From an uncultured Bacilli bacterium (GTDB lineage: Bacteria > Bacillota_I > Bacilli_A > RF39 > UBA660): 33,271 nt of DNA. Shown piece after piece: positions 1-7,314 of this stretch. The stretch lies in contig CAKOJO010000006.1 of assembly GCA_934090595.1 (NCBI GenBank), forward strand, positions 1-33,271. Reading direction: 5' to 3'. Under the pieces are notes generated by a model that ran no database searches, was not told where the DNA came from, and saw only the letters and a program-made list of their open reading frames with translations. The position numbers were made by a program, and so were the translations under genes. Each line of letters starts with the position of its first letter. Position 1 is the stretch's first letter.

Positions 1-44
1 TTTTTATATATTTTATATACATCTTTAAGTTCTATAAATTCCAT
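1..44 (-). CDS. ABC transporter ATP-binding protein, N-terminal fragment (cut by window edge)
   Basis: An ATG at 44-42 opens a frame that runs off the left edge and encodes only MEFIELKDVYKIYK. This 'IELKDVYKIYK' start is typical of LolD/MacB-type ABC transporter ATPases, whose first beta strand reads this way. It follows the serS terminator and an extended -10 box, so it is most likely the next host gene downstream of serS and not part of the mobile element. Only 14 residues are visible, so the family call rests on resemblance and the substrate cannot be judged. Confidence 0.45.
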   Translation of the reverse strand, partial: MEFIELKDVYKIYK

Positions 45-78
45 CAAAACATCTCTACTTTCTATAGTAAACAATTAA

Positions 79-87
79 ATTATATCA
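79..87 (-). promoter_or_regulatory. Extended -10 promoter box ahead of the ABC-transporter gene
   Basis: The minus strand reads TGATATAAT, a TGn extended -10 followed by a perfect TATAAT, about 35 nt upstream of the ATG at 44. No good -35 lies at 17 nt, which is tolerated with an extended -10. Confidence 0.45.
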
Positions 88-153
88 TATATTGACAATT
101 TTTGCGTACCAATTTATGGAATTTTACATTTCTCATAACTTTTATACAAAATC

Positions 154-181
154 AAAAAAAGACTTATTGTTTTAAGCCTTT
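154..181 (-). terminator. Rho-independent terminator after serS
   Basis: On the minus strand AAAGGCTTA and TAAGTCTTT form a 9-bp stem (one G-U pair) around a 6-nt loop, followed by a run of T. It starts 12 nt after the serS stop codon and belongs to the host gene. Confidence 0.6.
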
Positions 182-193
182 AATAATTAATCA

Positions 194-331
194 TTATTTA
201 TTTTTTGGAACTATTTTTTCTAAACCGCCCATATATGGTTGTAAAACTTTAGGGATATTAATGCTTCCATCTTCATTATAGTTGTTTTCTACAACGGCAA
301 TTAATCCACGAGGTGTAGCAAGTACTGTGTT
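194..331 (-). pseudogene. serS: Displaced 3' end of seryl-tRNA synthetase gene
   Basis: The minus-strand frame encodes NTVLATPRGLIAVVENN, then YNEDGSINIPKVLQPYMGG and a short basic end. This is the conserved C-terminal end of class II seryl-tRNA synthetase, covering the motif 3 arginine region (TPR..IAV.ENN) and the terminal 'IP..LQPYMGG'. The homology stops abruptly upstream of N (codon 331-329). The preceding codons in this frame are the other-frame reading of the recombinase gene. The fragment lacks the catalytic core and has no credible start or ribosome binding site, so it is a silent remnant. An intact serS with an element-supplied 3' end should lie at the other end of the element, since the enzyme is essential. 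That other end is outside this window. Confidence 0.85.
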
Positions 332-2135
332 TCTCGTTGTTGCAATTTGCACCAATGGAGTCAAATTCAACGCTTTCATTTTCATCAACTTCTTTCGTAT
401 TCACTTGTATTATATTTTTCTCATCTGAGGAAGCTGAAGATTGTTGCTTTCTTATTTCTTCAGCATATTTTTCTATAACGGTTTGTTTGCTATTTAATTT
501 ACGGGGTAACGCTTGTTTTACTTCTTTTCCATTTCTAAATACAAATTTTATTACATTTGGATCCAAAACATCAAACTCATCTTTTTCTCCAATTATAATT
601 TTATCTGTAATGCTATTAAATACTACTGAATCAAATTCAGTTAATATATTTTTCTTTTTGAATATGGATTTAAATTCTCCAATTCTTCTTTTAATATCAT
701 TTTCATCTTTCATGATATTTTTGTACTCATCCAACTTTTCTTCAAGCAATAAAATTTTATTTTTAATTTCATCACTTTTTTGCACATATATATTTGAATC
801 TATTATTCCATCTAACTTCATATCAACAAGATTAGATTCTCTATCTTTAAAAGTGTTAATTTGTTCTCTAACCTTTGCTATTTCTTTGTCATAATTATTT
901 CCAGATAATATCTTTTCCATTGTGTCCAATAATTGATTAATAATTATAGTATGATTTTCACATACACTATTGTATGCTTGTACGAATGCTTCTTCAATTA
1001 TATTTTCTTTAACATTACCTATATTCTGACAATAATTATCGTTTCTCCTCATGAATGTTCTACATGACCAAGCAACTCTTTTTGGTTGCCCTGGTTTATG
1101 TGGTGCCCAAGATCTCCTAATAAATTTTTGACCACAGCATCCACAATCAATTTTACTACTGAAAGGATACATGTGACTTTCTTTATTGAGCTTATTTTTT
1201 TCCTTATACTCACTTGTTCTTCTATCTAATAAAGCATTTGCCTTCTCCCAAATTTCTCTATCAACAATTGCTGCATGATGATTTTTAGTATAAAATTTAT
1301 CTTTTTCACCATGATTAATTATTTTCTTTTTAGAAATAGGATCACTTGTATAAGTTTTACCTGTTAATAAATCACCACAATACTTTTCATTTCGTATCAT
1401 TCTTGTAATAACAGTTCCTGACCACATCTTATTAGTTGGGCTTGGAATTTTCCTGTTATTTAATACTCTAGCAATTCGTGCTGTTCCCAAACCTTCCTCT
1501 ACATACAGTCTAAATACTTCTCTAACAACTTGTGCTTCTTCTTCATATATGATTAATTCTTCTTTATCTTTATCGTATCTATAACCATAAGGAGCATAAT
1601 GTCCAACTAATTCTCCTCTTTTCATTTTCATTCTTGCTCCCAAGGCAACACTTGAAGATATTGTAGCACTACCTTGTTGGGCAATTGCAGATAAAACAGT
1701 TAATAATATTTCTCCTTGCATCTGCATTGTATTAATATTTTCTTCTTCAAAATAAACTGCTACACCATGTTCTTTTAATAAACGAATATACTTCAAAATG
1801 TCTACAGTATTTCGACCAAATCTTGAAATTGATTTTACAAGTATCATGTCTATTTTACCTGCTAAAGCATCATCTATCATTCGTTTAAAATTTATTCTTT
1901 TGTAAACTTGCGTTCCTGAAATTGCTTCATCAGCATATATATCAACAAGTTCCCAATCAGCATTTTGTTTTATTTTTTGTTTATAATACTTTATTTGAGA
2001 TTCGTAACTAGTTTTTTGTTCATCAGTACCTGTACTTACACGACAATATGCACACACTCTTAATAATTTCTTTATAAGACCTTTTATGCCATGTGCTTTT
2101 TTTGGATTAGCTGCTATAACTTTAACATTACCCAC
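276..2135 (-). CDS. Large serine recombinase (ICE integrase/excisionase)
   Basis: A 619-residue large serine recombinase that should catalyse insertion and excision of the element. The N-terminal catalytic domain (about 25-170) carries the nucleophile Ser34 in YCRVSTGTDEQ and the active-site arginines in SISRFGRNTVD (R105, R108). A Recombinase domain follows (about 175-300), then a zinc ribbon with cysteines near 331, 334, 358 and 369, and a charged coiled coil (about 420-500). The GTG start is chosen because AAAGGAGA lies 5 nt upstream. The last ~17 residues (603-619) are encoded by displaced host serS DNA in another frame, so the integrated form has a C-terminus different from that in the excised circle. 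It is the element-terminal gene, as expected for an integrase. The family assignment is secure; the insertion target is read from the adjoining serS fragment. Confidence 0.95.
   Translation of the reverse strand: MGNVKVIAANPKKAHGIKGLIKKLLRVCAYCRVSTGTDEQKTSYESQIKYYKQKIKQNADWELVDIYADEAISGTQVYKRINFKRMIDDALAGKIDMILVKSISRFGRNTVDILKYIRLLKEHGVAVYFEEENINTMQMQGEILLTVLSAIAQQGSATISSSVALGARMKMKRGELVGHYAPYGYRYDKDKEELIIYEEEAQVVREVFRLYVEEGLGTARIARVLNNRKIPSPTNKMWSGTVITRMIRNEKYCGDLLTGKTYTSDPISKKKIINHGEKDKFYTKNHHAAIVDREIWEKANALLDRRTSEYKEKNKLNKESHMYPFSSKIDCGCCGQKFIRRSWAPHKPGQPKRVAWSCRTFMRRNDNYCQNIGNVKENIIEEAFVQAYNSVCENHTIIINQLLDTMEKILSGNNYDKEIAKVREQINTFKDRESNLVDMKLDGIIDSNIYVQKSDEIKNKILLLEEKLDEYKNIMKDENDIKRRIGEFKSIFKKKNILTEFDSVVFNSITDKIIIGEKDEFDVLDPNVIKFVFRNGKEVKQALPRKLNSKQTVIEKYAEEIRKQQSSASSDEKNIIQVNTKEVDENESVEFDSIGANCNNEKHSTCYTSWINCRCRKQL
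320..340. other. Probable attachment-site junction (element/chromosome boundary)
   Basis: SerS similarity begins at about 331 reading leftward, while to the right the sequence belongs to the recombinase gene. Large serine recombinases exchange at a 2-bp core, so the crossover should lie within or close to this interval. The exact core cannot be read without the empty site or the opposite junction. Confidence 0.55.
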
Positions 2136-2184
2136 TAAAATCTCCTTTCCTCAATCAAAGTTTATAGCAAAACTTTCCTATTCA

Positions 2185-2193
2185 ATTATAACA
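2185..2193 (-). promoter_or_regulatory. Extended -10 promoter box of the recombinase gene
   Basis: The minus strand has TGTTATAAT (TGn plus perfect TATAAT) about 50 nt upstream of the GTG start. No convincing -35 lies at 17 nt. The 84-bp gap up to the small upstream ORF holds nothing else that I can identify. Confidence 0.5.
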
Positions 2194-2219
2194 CACATTT
2201 GAGCAGTTTTAGAATCAAA

Positions 2220-2378
2220 TTAAACGATTTTGTGTTCCAATTTAATTTTTGCTCTAATCAATGAATATTCTTGCTCTGTTATTTTATTTAATCTTAATAA
2301 TTCATTTAATAATGCTAACTTCATACTATACGCCAATACATTATTGCAATTCTTTTTTTCTAAAGTTTTATTTTCTAT
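2220..2378 (-). CDS. Small SHOCT-like protein next to the recombinase
   Basis: A small hypothetical protein of about 52 residues. Its C-terminal half, MKLALLNELLRLNKITEQEY, resembles the short helical SHOCT-type motif (LL..L...G.ITEEEF) found in many small proteins beside phage and ICE recombinases. The frame can be extended to a TTG at 2405, but that codon sits in the T-run of the upstream terminator and has no ribosome binding site. The strong site AAAAAGGAGAGA (2395-2384) lies inside the frame, and the codon at ideal distance is ATA (2378), so a non-canonical start is suspected. The first in-frame ATG would give only 34 residues. Function is unknown; a role in controlling excision is conceivable but not shown. 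Confidence 0.55.
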   Translation of the reverse strand: MENKTLEKKNCNNVLAYSMKLALLNELLRLNKITEQEYSLIRAKIKLEHKIV

Positions 2379-2403
2379 AAATATCTCTCCTTTTTGGTAC
2401 GAC

Positions 2404-2428
2404 AAAAAAAGGATACATAAATGTATCC
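2404..2428 (-). terminator. Rho-independent terminator after the Xre gene
   Basis: The minus strand has GGATACA-TTTA-TGTATCC, a perfect 7-bp stem, followed directly by seven T. It lies 38 nt after the stop of the Xre regulator at 2466 and separates that unit from the recombinase and small ORF. Confidence 0.8.
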
Positions 2429-2465
2429 ATCAGTTAATCCAAAAAGAATTAGTCATAGCTAAAAG

Positions 2466-3179
2466 TTATTGTTCATTACTAACTTGAATGTATGCTTTTT
2501 TAAAATTTCTCATTTCATTTCCGACATCATAACCAGTCATAAACCTACTAAATTTAGGAAAATCCGTTTTCTCCATAAATAATGTTTTGTTATCTAATTT
2601 GACAATCAATTCAGTTAAAACATCTACTTGTTCAGTAAATTCAAGTTTTTTAAAGTCAGCAATAATTTTTCTACTTGTATCATTGCAAATACTATCATCA
2701 TTTTTTGTCAATACTAACTTACCTGCCTTTTTTATTCTATCATTGTTTAACATTACGAATAAAAAATCAGATATTTCAGTACCTAGTGAATCATCAAACC
2801 CCATAGCAGATGGTTTAAAAACAACTCCATTACCATTACTTATAGATTTATTGCTCCATTTTTTAAATAAATCTATACAAACTTCAAGTCTGTCAGCATA
2901 TTTAATATTTTCAATTCGTTTAATATATTCTAATGTTTTTTCAGAAGCATCTTGAATAAATCTAAAGTTTTCACCTTTCATCAAAATTATATCCTTTAAA
3001 AAAATGTCATCAGGTTTCTTTCCTAATAATGTTGCAATTTCAACAGCTCTTTCATAAGAAAGAATTGTTTTGCCAACTTCTATTTGTCTATAACCACTTT
3101 TACTTAATCCAAACATAGATCCTATATCTGTACAAGTATAACCTTGTTCTTCTCTTTCTCTTCTTAAATCCTCTAACAT
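2466..3179 (-). CDS. Xre-family transcriptional regulator with long C-terminal domain
   Basis: A 237-residue regulator. Residues about 3-58 form a Cro/C1-type helix-turn-helix: LRREREEQGYTCTDIGSMFG, then LSKSGYRQIEVGK as the recognition helix region, then a third helix ending in DDIFL. The remaining ~170 residues are an effector or dimerisation domain that I do not recognise. It is a single-gene unit with its own promoter, flanked by a 9-bp inverted repeat (3200-3257), and its own terminator, which suggests autoregulation. In ICEs such regulators commonly hold excision and transfer genes off. Its position one gene away from the recombinase supports that role here, but no target sites can be proven from the sequence. 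Confidence 0.85.
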   Translation of the reverse strand: MLEDLRREREEQGYTCTDIGSMFGLSKSGYRQIEVGKTILSYERAVEIATLLGKKPDDIFLKDIILMKGENFRFIQDASEKTLEYIKRIENIKYADRLEVCIDLFKKWSNKSISNGNGVVFKPSAMGFDDSLGTEISDFLFVMLNNDRIKKAGKLVLTKNDDSICNDTSRKIIADFKKLEFTEQVDVLTELIVKLDNKTLFMEKTDFPKFSRFMTGYDVGNEMRNFKKAYIQVSNEQ

Positions 3180-3199
3180 ATAATCATCTCACTTTCTGC

Positions 3200-3257
3200 A
3201 AAAGCAATTTTAACTAATTATATTATATCATATTTTGCCTTAAAAATCATTGCTTTT
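3200..3257 (-). promoter_or_regulatory. Promoter of the Xre gene framed by an inverted repeat
   Basis: Two overlapping TATAAT boxes (minus strand, 3227-3217) lie about 40 nt upstream of the Xre start, the first with an extended TGn. They are framed by perfect 9-bp inverted repeats, AAAAGCAAT at 3200-3208 and ATTGCTTTT at 3249-3257. The symmetrical placement around the promoter suggests paired operator half-sites for the Xre protein; this is inference. Confidence 0.5.
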
Positions 3258-3258
3258 A

Positions 3259-3993
3259 CTAGTATTTTTCAAGAATTCCATGTATAAAATATCTTGATTT
3301 TTTATTCCAGTTTCCTTCTCTCGAACACGAATATAAAGTTATTATTTTGTCTTTAATATAATTAACCTCTATATTCGTTTTATAATTACTTTTAGATACT
3401 ATATAATTCAAATAATCATTATAATCTTCCAACGAAGAATAATTTTGATTATATGAATCGGATTCAGTATCAGCAACATAAGAGCTAAATACTTTAACAT
3501 TGTAATTTCCATCTGGTGTATATAACTTAAAAGTCGGATGTTCTTCATAAAAAGACTTATTCATGTATTTATATATTTCTCCAAACATAGATCCGTTTTT
3601 TGTATGATGACCATATATAAATGTATTATAGTCAGAAAAATTTTTTGATGAAGAATAATCCATAAAAATACTACCAAAGCCACTCCATTTTTTATCATAA
3701 GAATGATTCAAGTAATACGAATTATCTTTTCCTTGAACAATTGGATAGTTGATTTGAGTTCCATCAATTAAAATCCAACCCACAATATCAGGATTAATTT
3801 TTTGCAATTCTGAAAAGTTTACACTAAAAGGTGATTCCTCTTCTATATTTTCAGGAATATCAATTAATTCAATTAGTTCTTCTTTTATATCTGCTGTATT
3901 TTTTTCTTCTTTATATATTTGGTATATTTCAAAAACACAATATATTAAAGAAGACAATAATATCAATAACAAAAAAATTTTTAGTTTTTTCAT
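3259..3993 (-). CDS. Class B sortase
   Basis: A 244-residue sortase, an extracytoplasmic transpeptidase that attaches surface proteins to the cell wall. It has an N-terminal membrane anchor (about 4-25) and the sortase fold from about 57. Catalytic residues are visible as His129 in FIYGHHT, Cys223 in TLYSCSREG and Arg234 in SRYFIHG. The extended helical insert before the Cys strand is the class B type. I chose the ATG at 3993 because AAAGGAAAG precedes it at good spacing. The longer frame begins with a GTG inside the upstream terminator stem. No protein with a recognisable sortase sorting signal occurs in this window, so its substrate must lie elsewhere on the element or chromosome. Confidence 0.9.
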   Translation of the reverse strand: MKKLKIFLLLILLSSLIYCVFEIYQIYKEEKNTADIKEELIELIDIPENIEEESPFSVNFSELQKINPDIVGWILIDGTQINYPIVQGKDNSYYLNHSYDKKWSGFGSIFMDYSSSKNFSDYNTFIYGHHTKNGSMFGEIYKYMNKSFYEEHPTFKLYTPDGNYNVKVFSSYVADTESDSYNQNYSSLEDYNDYLNYIVSKSNYKTNIEVNYIKDKIITLYSCSREGNWNKKSRYFIHGILEKY

Positions 3994-4013
3994 TTTATTC
4001 TTTCCTTTCATGC

Positions 4014-4042
4014 AAATAAAAACCACTTAATAATTAAAGTGG
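4014..4042 (-). terminator. Rho-independent terminator after the 98-residue gene
   Basis: The minus strand has CCACTT and AAGTGG arms around an AT-rich loop, followed by TTTTTATTT. It lies 33 nt past the stop of the gene at 4075 and ahead of the sortase start, so sortase expression probably depends on readthrough or an unseen promoter. Confidence 0.6.
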
Positions 4043-4074
4043 CTTCCATACATAAATACTAATCCAGTAACAAT

Positions 4075-4371
4075 CTATGCTAGACTAAACTTTTTGTACT
4101 CCTTAGTCCAATATTTTGTTATCTTTTTTCCTAATTTCTGGTAAGATACATTCCAATTTATATTCTTATTTCTACATTTATCTAAATATAGAGAAGTATT
4201 TTGAATAGCAAAATAAACATAATATTCAATAGAATTTGGTTCTGAAAAAACTAAAGGTTGTTTCATAGTAAAAAGATAATCACTCATTTTTTCAAAATCT
4301 TGTTTTGAAAAAATCTTATTGCTAGTTATAGTATTGTTTACTTCTTTTAGTATTTGTTTATAATCTTTCAT
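4075..4371 (-). CDS. Hypothetical protein, 98 residues
   Basis: A small soluble, basic protein that I do not recognise. It is mostly helical, with an aromatic middle (EYYVYFAIQNTSLYLDKC) and a lysine-rich C-terminus (KKITKYWTKEYKKF). It begins with ATG preceded by GGGGGAC and a clear promoter at 4394-4423, and it ends at its own terminator, so it is a single-gene transcription unit. The high predicted expression (perfect TATAAT, strong ribosome binding site) contrasts with the lack of any recognisable domain. It lacks the acidic C-terminal tail shared by other accessory proteins of the element. Confidence 0.65.
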   Translation of the reverse strand: MKDYKQILKEVNNTITSNKIFSKQDFEKMSDYLFTMKQPLVFSEPNSIEYYVYFAIQNTSLYLDKCRNKNINWNVSYQKLGKKITKYWTKEYKKFSLA

Positions 4372-4393
4372 AAAGTCCCCCTATCGGCTGACT

Positions 4394-4423
4394 ATTATAC
4401 CACAAAACAGAAAAATTTTACAA
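4394..4423 (-). promoter_or_regulatory. Promoter of the 98-residue gene
   Basis: The minus strand has TTGTAA (4423-4418), an 18-nt spacer and TATAAT (4399-4394) with a TGG extension. The ATG follows about 23 nt further on. This is the best sigma-A-type promoter in the window. Confidence 0.65.
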
Positions 4424-4427
4424 CAAG

Positions 4428-5102
4428 TTACATTTCTATTTCTAAATCTTTTTCTTGCTCTTTTTCTATTCCAAAATGTTCATCATATAATTCAAATAAT
4501 TTATTAAGTATTTCATCATCTTTCATATCAAGGTTAAACCAAGTTATTTCTTCAACTTCACTTTCCCAATAATCATGAGTAATCTTGTATCCATACTCAA
4601 TCGTGGATTCACCTTCGTTATAGTGAAGTTCAACACAATATCCAAAACTAATAGCTCTTGCTACTGTATAAGAATTAACTAAATTCATACTTTTAATTTC
4701 AGTAACAATTTCTCCTTCAAGTAATCCAGTAGTTGAAATCATATCAATAGATAAATCATCACTTATATAACGACTTAATCCTAGTTTGTCAAGAAGTTTA
4801 TCTCTAATTTCAATATACTTATCAAAATATTTTTGATGCTCTCCATAATCTTCTTTAGGAACATTATATTTTTTTATAAAATTATTAGCTTTACTTATCC
4901 AATAATTATCTTCTTTTCCCATTTCGAATAACTTATTGATAGTCCAATCATTGCAAAAAATTTCATTATAATTCATGGCATCCGTATATAAATCTTCTAA
5001 ATCATTTGGAATATAATCTTTTAAATACTCAAGCATACAAAATTCACCTAAATCATAATTTTCTTTGAATTTTTTTACATCTAATTCATATAGTGGATTC
5101 AT
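4428..5102 (-). CDS. Hypothetical acidic protein with C-terminal acidic tail
   Basis: A 224-residue soluble, acidic protein with no domain that I recognise. The C-terminal third (about 130-205) has beta-rich stretches (VELHYNEGESTIEYGYKITH). It ends in EKDLEIEM, the acidic/hydrophobic tail shared by about fifteen unrelated proteins here. The last 21 nt including the stop are identical to the end of the gene at 14195, although the proteins are otherwise unrelated. The ATG is preceded by AAAGAGGG at good spacing. It stands alone between AT-rich gaps and has no close downstream gene, so the tail is not a by-product of a following ribosome binding site. By inference it is a candidate protein cargo of the conjugation channel. 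Confidence 0.8.
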   Translation of the reverse strand: MNPLYELDVKKFKENYDLGEFCMLEYLKDYIPNDLEDLYTDAMNYNEIFCNDWTINKLFEMGKEDNYWISKANNFIKKYNVPKEDYGEHQKYFDKYIEIRDKLLDKLGLSRYISDDLSIDMISTTGLLEGEIVTEIKSMNLVNSYTVARAISFGYCVELHYNEGESTIEYGYKITHDYWESEVEEITWFNLDMKDDEILNKLFELYDEHFGIEKEQEKDLEIEM

Positions 5103-5151
5103 ATTATTCCCTCTTTCTTAAAATAAAATCATTATATTAATATACTAATTT

Positions 5152-5343
5152 TTATTTACATTTTTTAATTTCATCATATTTTTTATTTAATACTTTTGAC
5201 TTTTGATAAATTGATTTAACTACTGTTTCAGTTGACCATGCATCATGTGGTAAATATTTTCTATTATAAAAATATTTTTTACATATTTTAGAAATATCAC
5301 AAATTAAATAATATAATTGAATTTCATCTTTTTCATCTATCAT
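5152..5343 (-). CDS. Small hypothetical protein, 63 residues
   Basis: A small, lysine- and tyrosine-rich soluble protein of unknown function, with no transmembrane segment and no recognisable motif. Its ATG is preceded by a strong GGAGG, and the site itself overlaps the last codons of the upstream ORF (5333-5518), which indicates translational coupling. Two cysteines (in YLICDISKICKKYF) could be structural. It does not carry the acidic tail. Confidence 0.6.
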   Translation of the reverse strand: MIDEKDEIQLYYLICDISKICKKYFYNRKYLPHDAWSTETVVKSIYQKSKVLNKKYDEIKKCK

Positions 5344-5518
5344 AAAATTCCTCCATCTTTTCTATTTCCTCTTCTAGTTCTATTTCTTGATTTTCTTCTA
5401 TTTCTCTCCTTAGTTCATCACGAAGTTCCTCATTATATATGGAATCATATCTATCTTCTATTTCAAATATCTTATTTATTATCTTTTGTAATTCTAATAT
5501 CAAATTCAAAAATATCAT
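5333..5518 (-). CDS. Small glutamate-rich ORF, possibly the 3' half of a frameshifted gene
   Basis: A 61-residue, strongly helical, acidic ORF. It contains EIELEEEIEK, a form of the shared acidic tail, followed by seven more residues (MEEFYDR) that overlap the ribosome binding site of the next gene. Its ATG lies inside the preceding ORF (5472-5603) in another frame and has no ribosome binding site of its own. Read together, the two ORFs could be one protein of about 90 residues split by a single-base shift near 5515, because the hydrophobic helix of the second half continues the first naturally. Whether this is a broken gene, a sequencing error or coupled genes cannot be decided from this sequence. 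Confidence 0.5.
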   Translation of the reverse strand: MIFLNLILELQKIINKIFEIEDRYDSIYNEELRDELRREIEENQEIELEEEIEKMEEFYDR

Positions 5519-5603
5519 AAGCTAATAAAGCAACATAAAATTCTGTATTATATTTATCCTCTCTTAAATATTTTATATGGTCTTTTATTTTTTCTATATT
5601 CAT
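5472..5603 (-). CDS. Short ORF (43 residues), possibly the 5' half of a frameshifted gene
   Basis: The ATG at 5603 has an excellent ribosome binding site (AAAGGAGAAAACA) 20 nt after the relaxase stop. It opens a 43-residue frame, MNIEKIKDHIKYLREDKYNT and on, that stops at 5472. The N-terminal part is a convincing amphipathic helix. The final residues are read in a frame that conflicts with the downstream ORF at 5333-5518, where the better-looking coding frame continues. I treat it as real at its start and uncertain at its end. Confidence 0.5.
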   Translation of the reverse strand: MNIEKIKDHIKYLREDKYNTEFYVALLAYDIFEFDIRITKDNK

Positions 5604-5625
5604 TGTTTTCTCCTTTTCTTTTTTA

Positions 5626-7314
5626 TCAATATTTTTCTTTATAATATTCATTTACTTTTTGTTTTTCATCTTTTGATATTTTTTCTATTTCTTCTCCATT
5701 GACTCTTTCTATTTCTTTATCATATTGATCATATAGAGCATATTCTTTATCATCTACTAAATATACAATTCCTCTGGTATCATAACTAATCCACGCAACA
5801 CTCTTTTTGGGAACATAAAAAAAGTATTCACTATATGGAATACGAATGCAATATTCATCTAAAGATGAGCGTTGTTCATCAATCATATTTTTACTAATAG
5901 AAATACTTTTAATATATCCTTTTTCACTTTCTAAAGAAATACCCTTAATCTTTTCTAATTCACTAGCTTTATTTTTTAAATAAGTAAGATAAGCATATTT
6001 TTGATTCATATCAATTCTCATCTTATTTGCTTCAGAAATAATTTCTTCTACTTCTTCTGGTGTTTCTACATTTAATTCTTTTTTCAAATCTAAAAATGTT
6101 TGAACTTCTTTTGGGAGCTCTGCATCTATTGGATATATTTCTTGTTGCTCTAAGTATCCATTATAATCATCTAAATATTTTATATATAGATTACATAATG
6201 GAACTCTAAGTTGTAATGTTTCATGTTTTGATAATAAAGAGTTATATTCTATTTCCCTTTGCTCTATATCTTTCTTTATTTCATTTAATTGATAATCTAA
6301 AGAATCGTAGTTATATATTTCATGACTATTTAAAAAGTTAATTGTATCTACTAACTGATGGTAACGCCTTACTTCTAAATAGCGAGAATTATAATACTTA
6401 AAATATTCAGAGTTAGCATCTAAATCTTGCATAGTATATAAAACTGAAAGTTTTGATAAATTAGCTAATTGATCATATATATTTAAAATATCACTATCAC
6501 TAACATTTAATTTATAATCTTCAAAATTAATAACTTTTTGATTTTTTCTCTTTTCTCTGAAAAATAATTTTAATGCTTCTTCACTATAATCATCACCTAG
6601 AATTTTCATTGTTACATATCTTTCTTTTCCATAAGGCTTTATACGAATGTTTTTACCTTGTTTAATTAAATATCCTTCTAAAGCAAGTTGCTCTAATAAT
6701 TCATCAAAAGAATAGCATCTATCTTTTAGTGTTTCTATCATTTCAATTATTTGACTTCGCCAAGATTTATTTGCAAGATTATATAAATATTTATTTTTAT
6801 GATAATGACCAATCTTTGGAGCATCTTCAATTATATGAAGACCATGTTCTAATGCAATTTGATCACTTACATCTCTTAATCCATACAATCCTTCAATTGG
6901 ATTAGATAGTCTATCTTCTAGTTTTCTACCTTTCATATTTACAGCTGAAATGCAGAAGTGATTATGCAGGTGTAAGTGGTCTGTATGGGTACAAACTACT
7001 ACCTGAAAATCTGGATATAATTTTTTTGCTAGTTCTATTCCCATTTGATGAACTTCTTCTGGAGTTAAATTTTTTTCTTTCGGATCAAATGATTGATAAG
7101 CATGATAACAAGTTCTAGTATCATTATCTTCTTCAATATTAAACTTTTGACTATTTCTTAACATATCATAAGGTGCTAATTCAGCTGAACAATTTATTCC
7201 TGTTACTAATTTTCCACCCATAGTCTTTTCTGGATTCTTAATATAGTCAATACATTTGATTCTTCCTTGAACTCCATGAACTGCCCATCTAGCTGTTGCT
7301 GGTATATGAATCAC
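5626..7314 (-). CDS. MOBP-type conjugative relaxase
   Basis: A 562-residue relaxase that should nick oriT and stay linked to the transferred strand. Motif I lies at the N-terminus with candidate catalytic Tyr24 (IDYIKNPEKT). The metal-binding histidine cluster is HTDHLHLHNHF (H110, D112, H115, H117, H119), the HxDxxHxHNH signature of this family. A coiled-coil middle (about 280-450) follows. A C-terminal module (about 485-545: CIRIPYSEYFFYVPKK, then ALYDQYDK) closely resembles a segment of the primase encoded at 27589. It starts at GTG, overlapping the upstream relaxosome gene by 26 nt, so the two are coupled. oriT candidate 8660-8770 lies about 1.3 kb upstream. It lacks the acidic tail. Confidence 0.93.
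   Translation of the reverse strand: MIHIPATARWAVHGVQGRIKCIDYIKNPEKTMGGKLVTGINCSAELAPYDMLRNSQKFNIEEDNDTRTCYHAYQSFDPKEKNLTPEEVHQMGIELAKKLYPDFQVVVCTHTDHLHLHNHFCISAVNMKGRKLEDRLSNPIEGLYGLRDVSDQIALEHGLHIIEDAPKIGHYHKNKYLYNLANKSWRSQIIEMIETLKDRCYSFDELLEQLALEGYLIKQGKNIRIKPYGKERYVTMKILGDDYSEEALKLFFREKRKNQKVINFEDYKLNVSDSDILNIYDQLANLSKLSVLYTMQDLDANSEYFKYYNSRYLEVRRYHQLVDTINFLNSHEIYNYDSLDYQLNEIKKDIEQREIEYNSLLSKHETLQLRVPLCNLYIKYLDDYNGYLEQQEIYPIDAELPKEVQTFLDLKKELNVETPEEVEEIISEANKMRIDMNQKYAYLTYLKNKASELEKIKGISLESEKGYIKSISISKNMIDEQRSSLDEYCIRIPYSEYFFYVPKKSVAWISYDTRGIVYLVDDKEYALYDQYDKEIERVNGEEIEKISKDEKQKVNEYYKEKY

Noticed and set aside
337..894. Long plus-strand frame of 185 codons opposite the recombinase gene, and similar plus-strand frames elsewhere
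   Set aside because: They are antisense shadows of AT-rich genes: no ribosome binding sites, Phe/Ser/Ile-rich composition, and the minus-strand genes have clear families.
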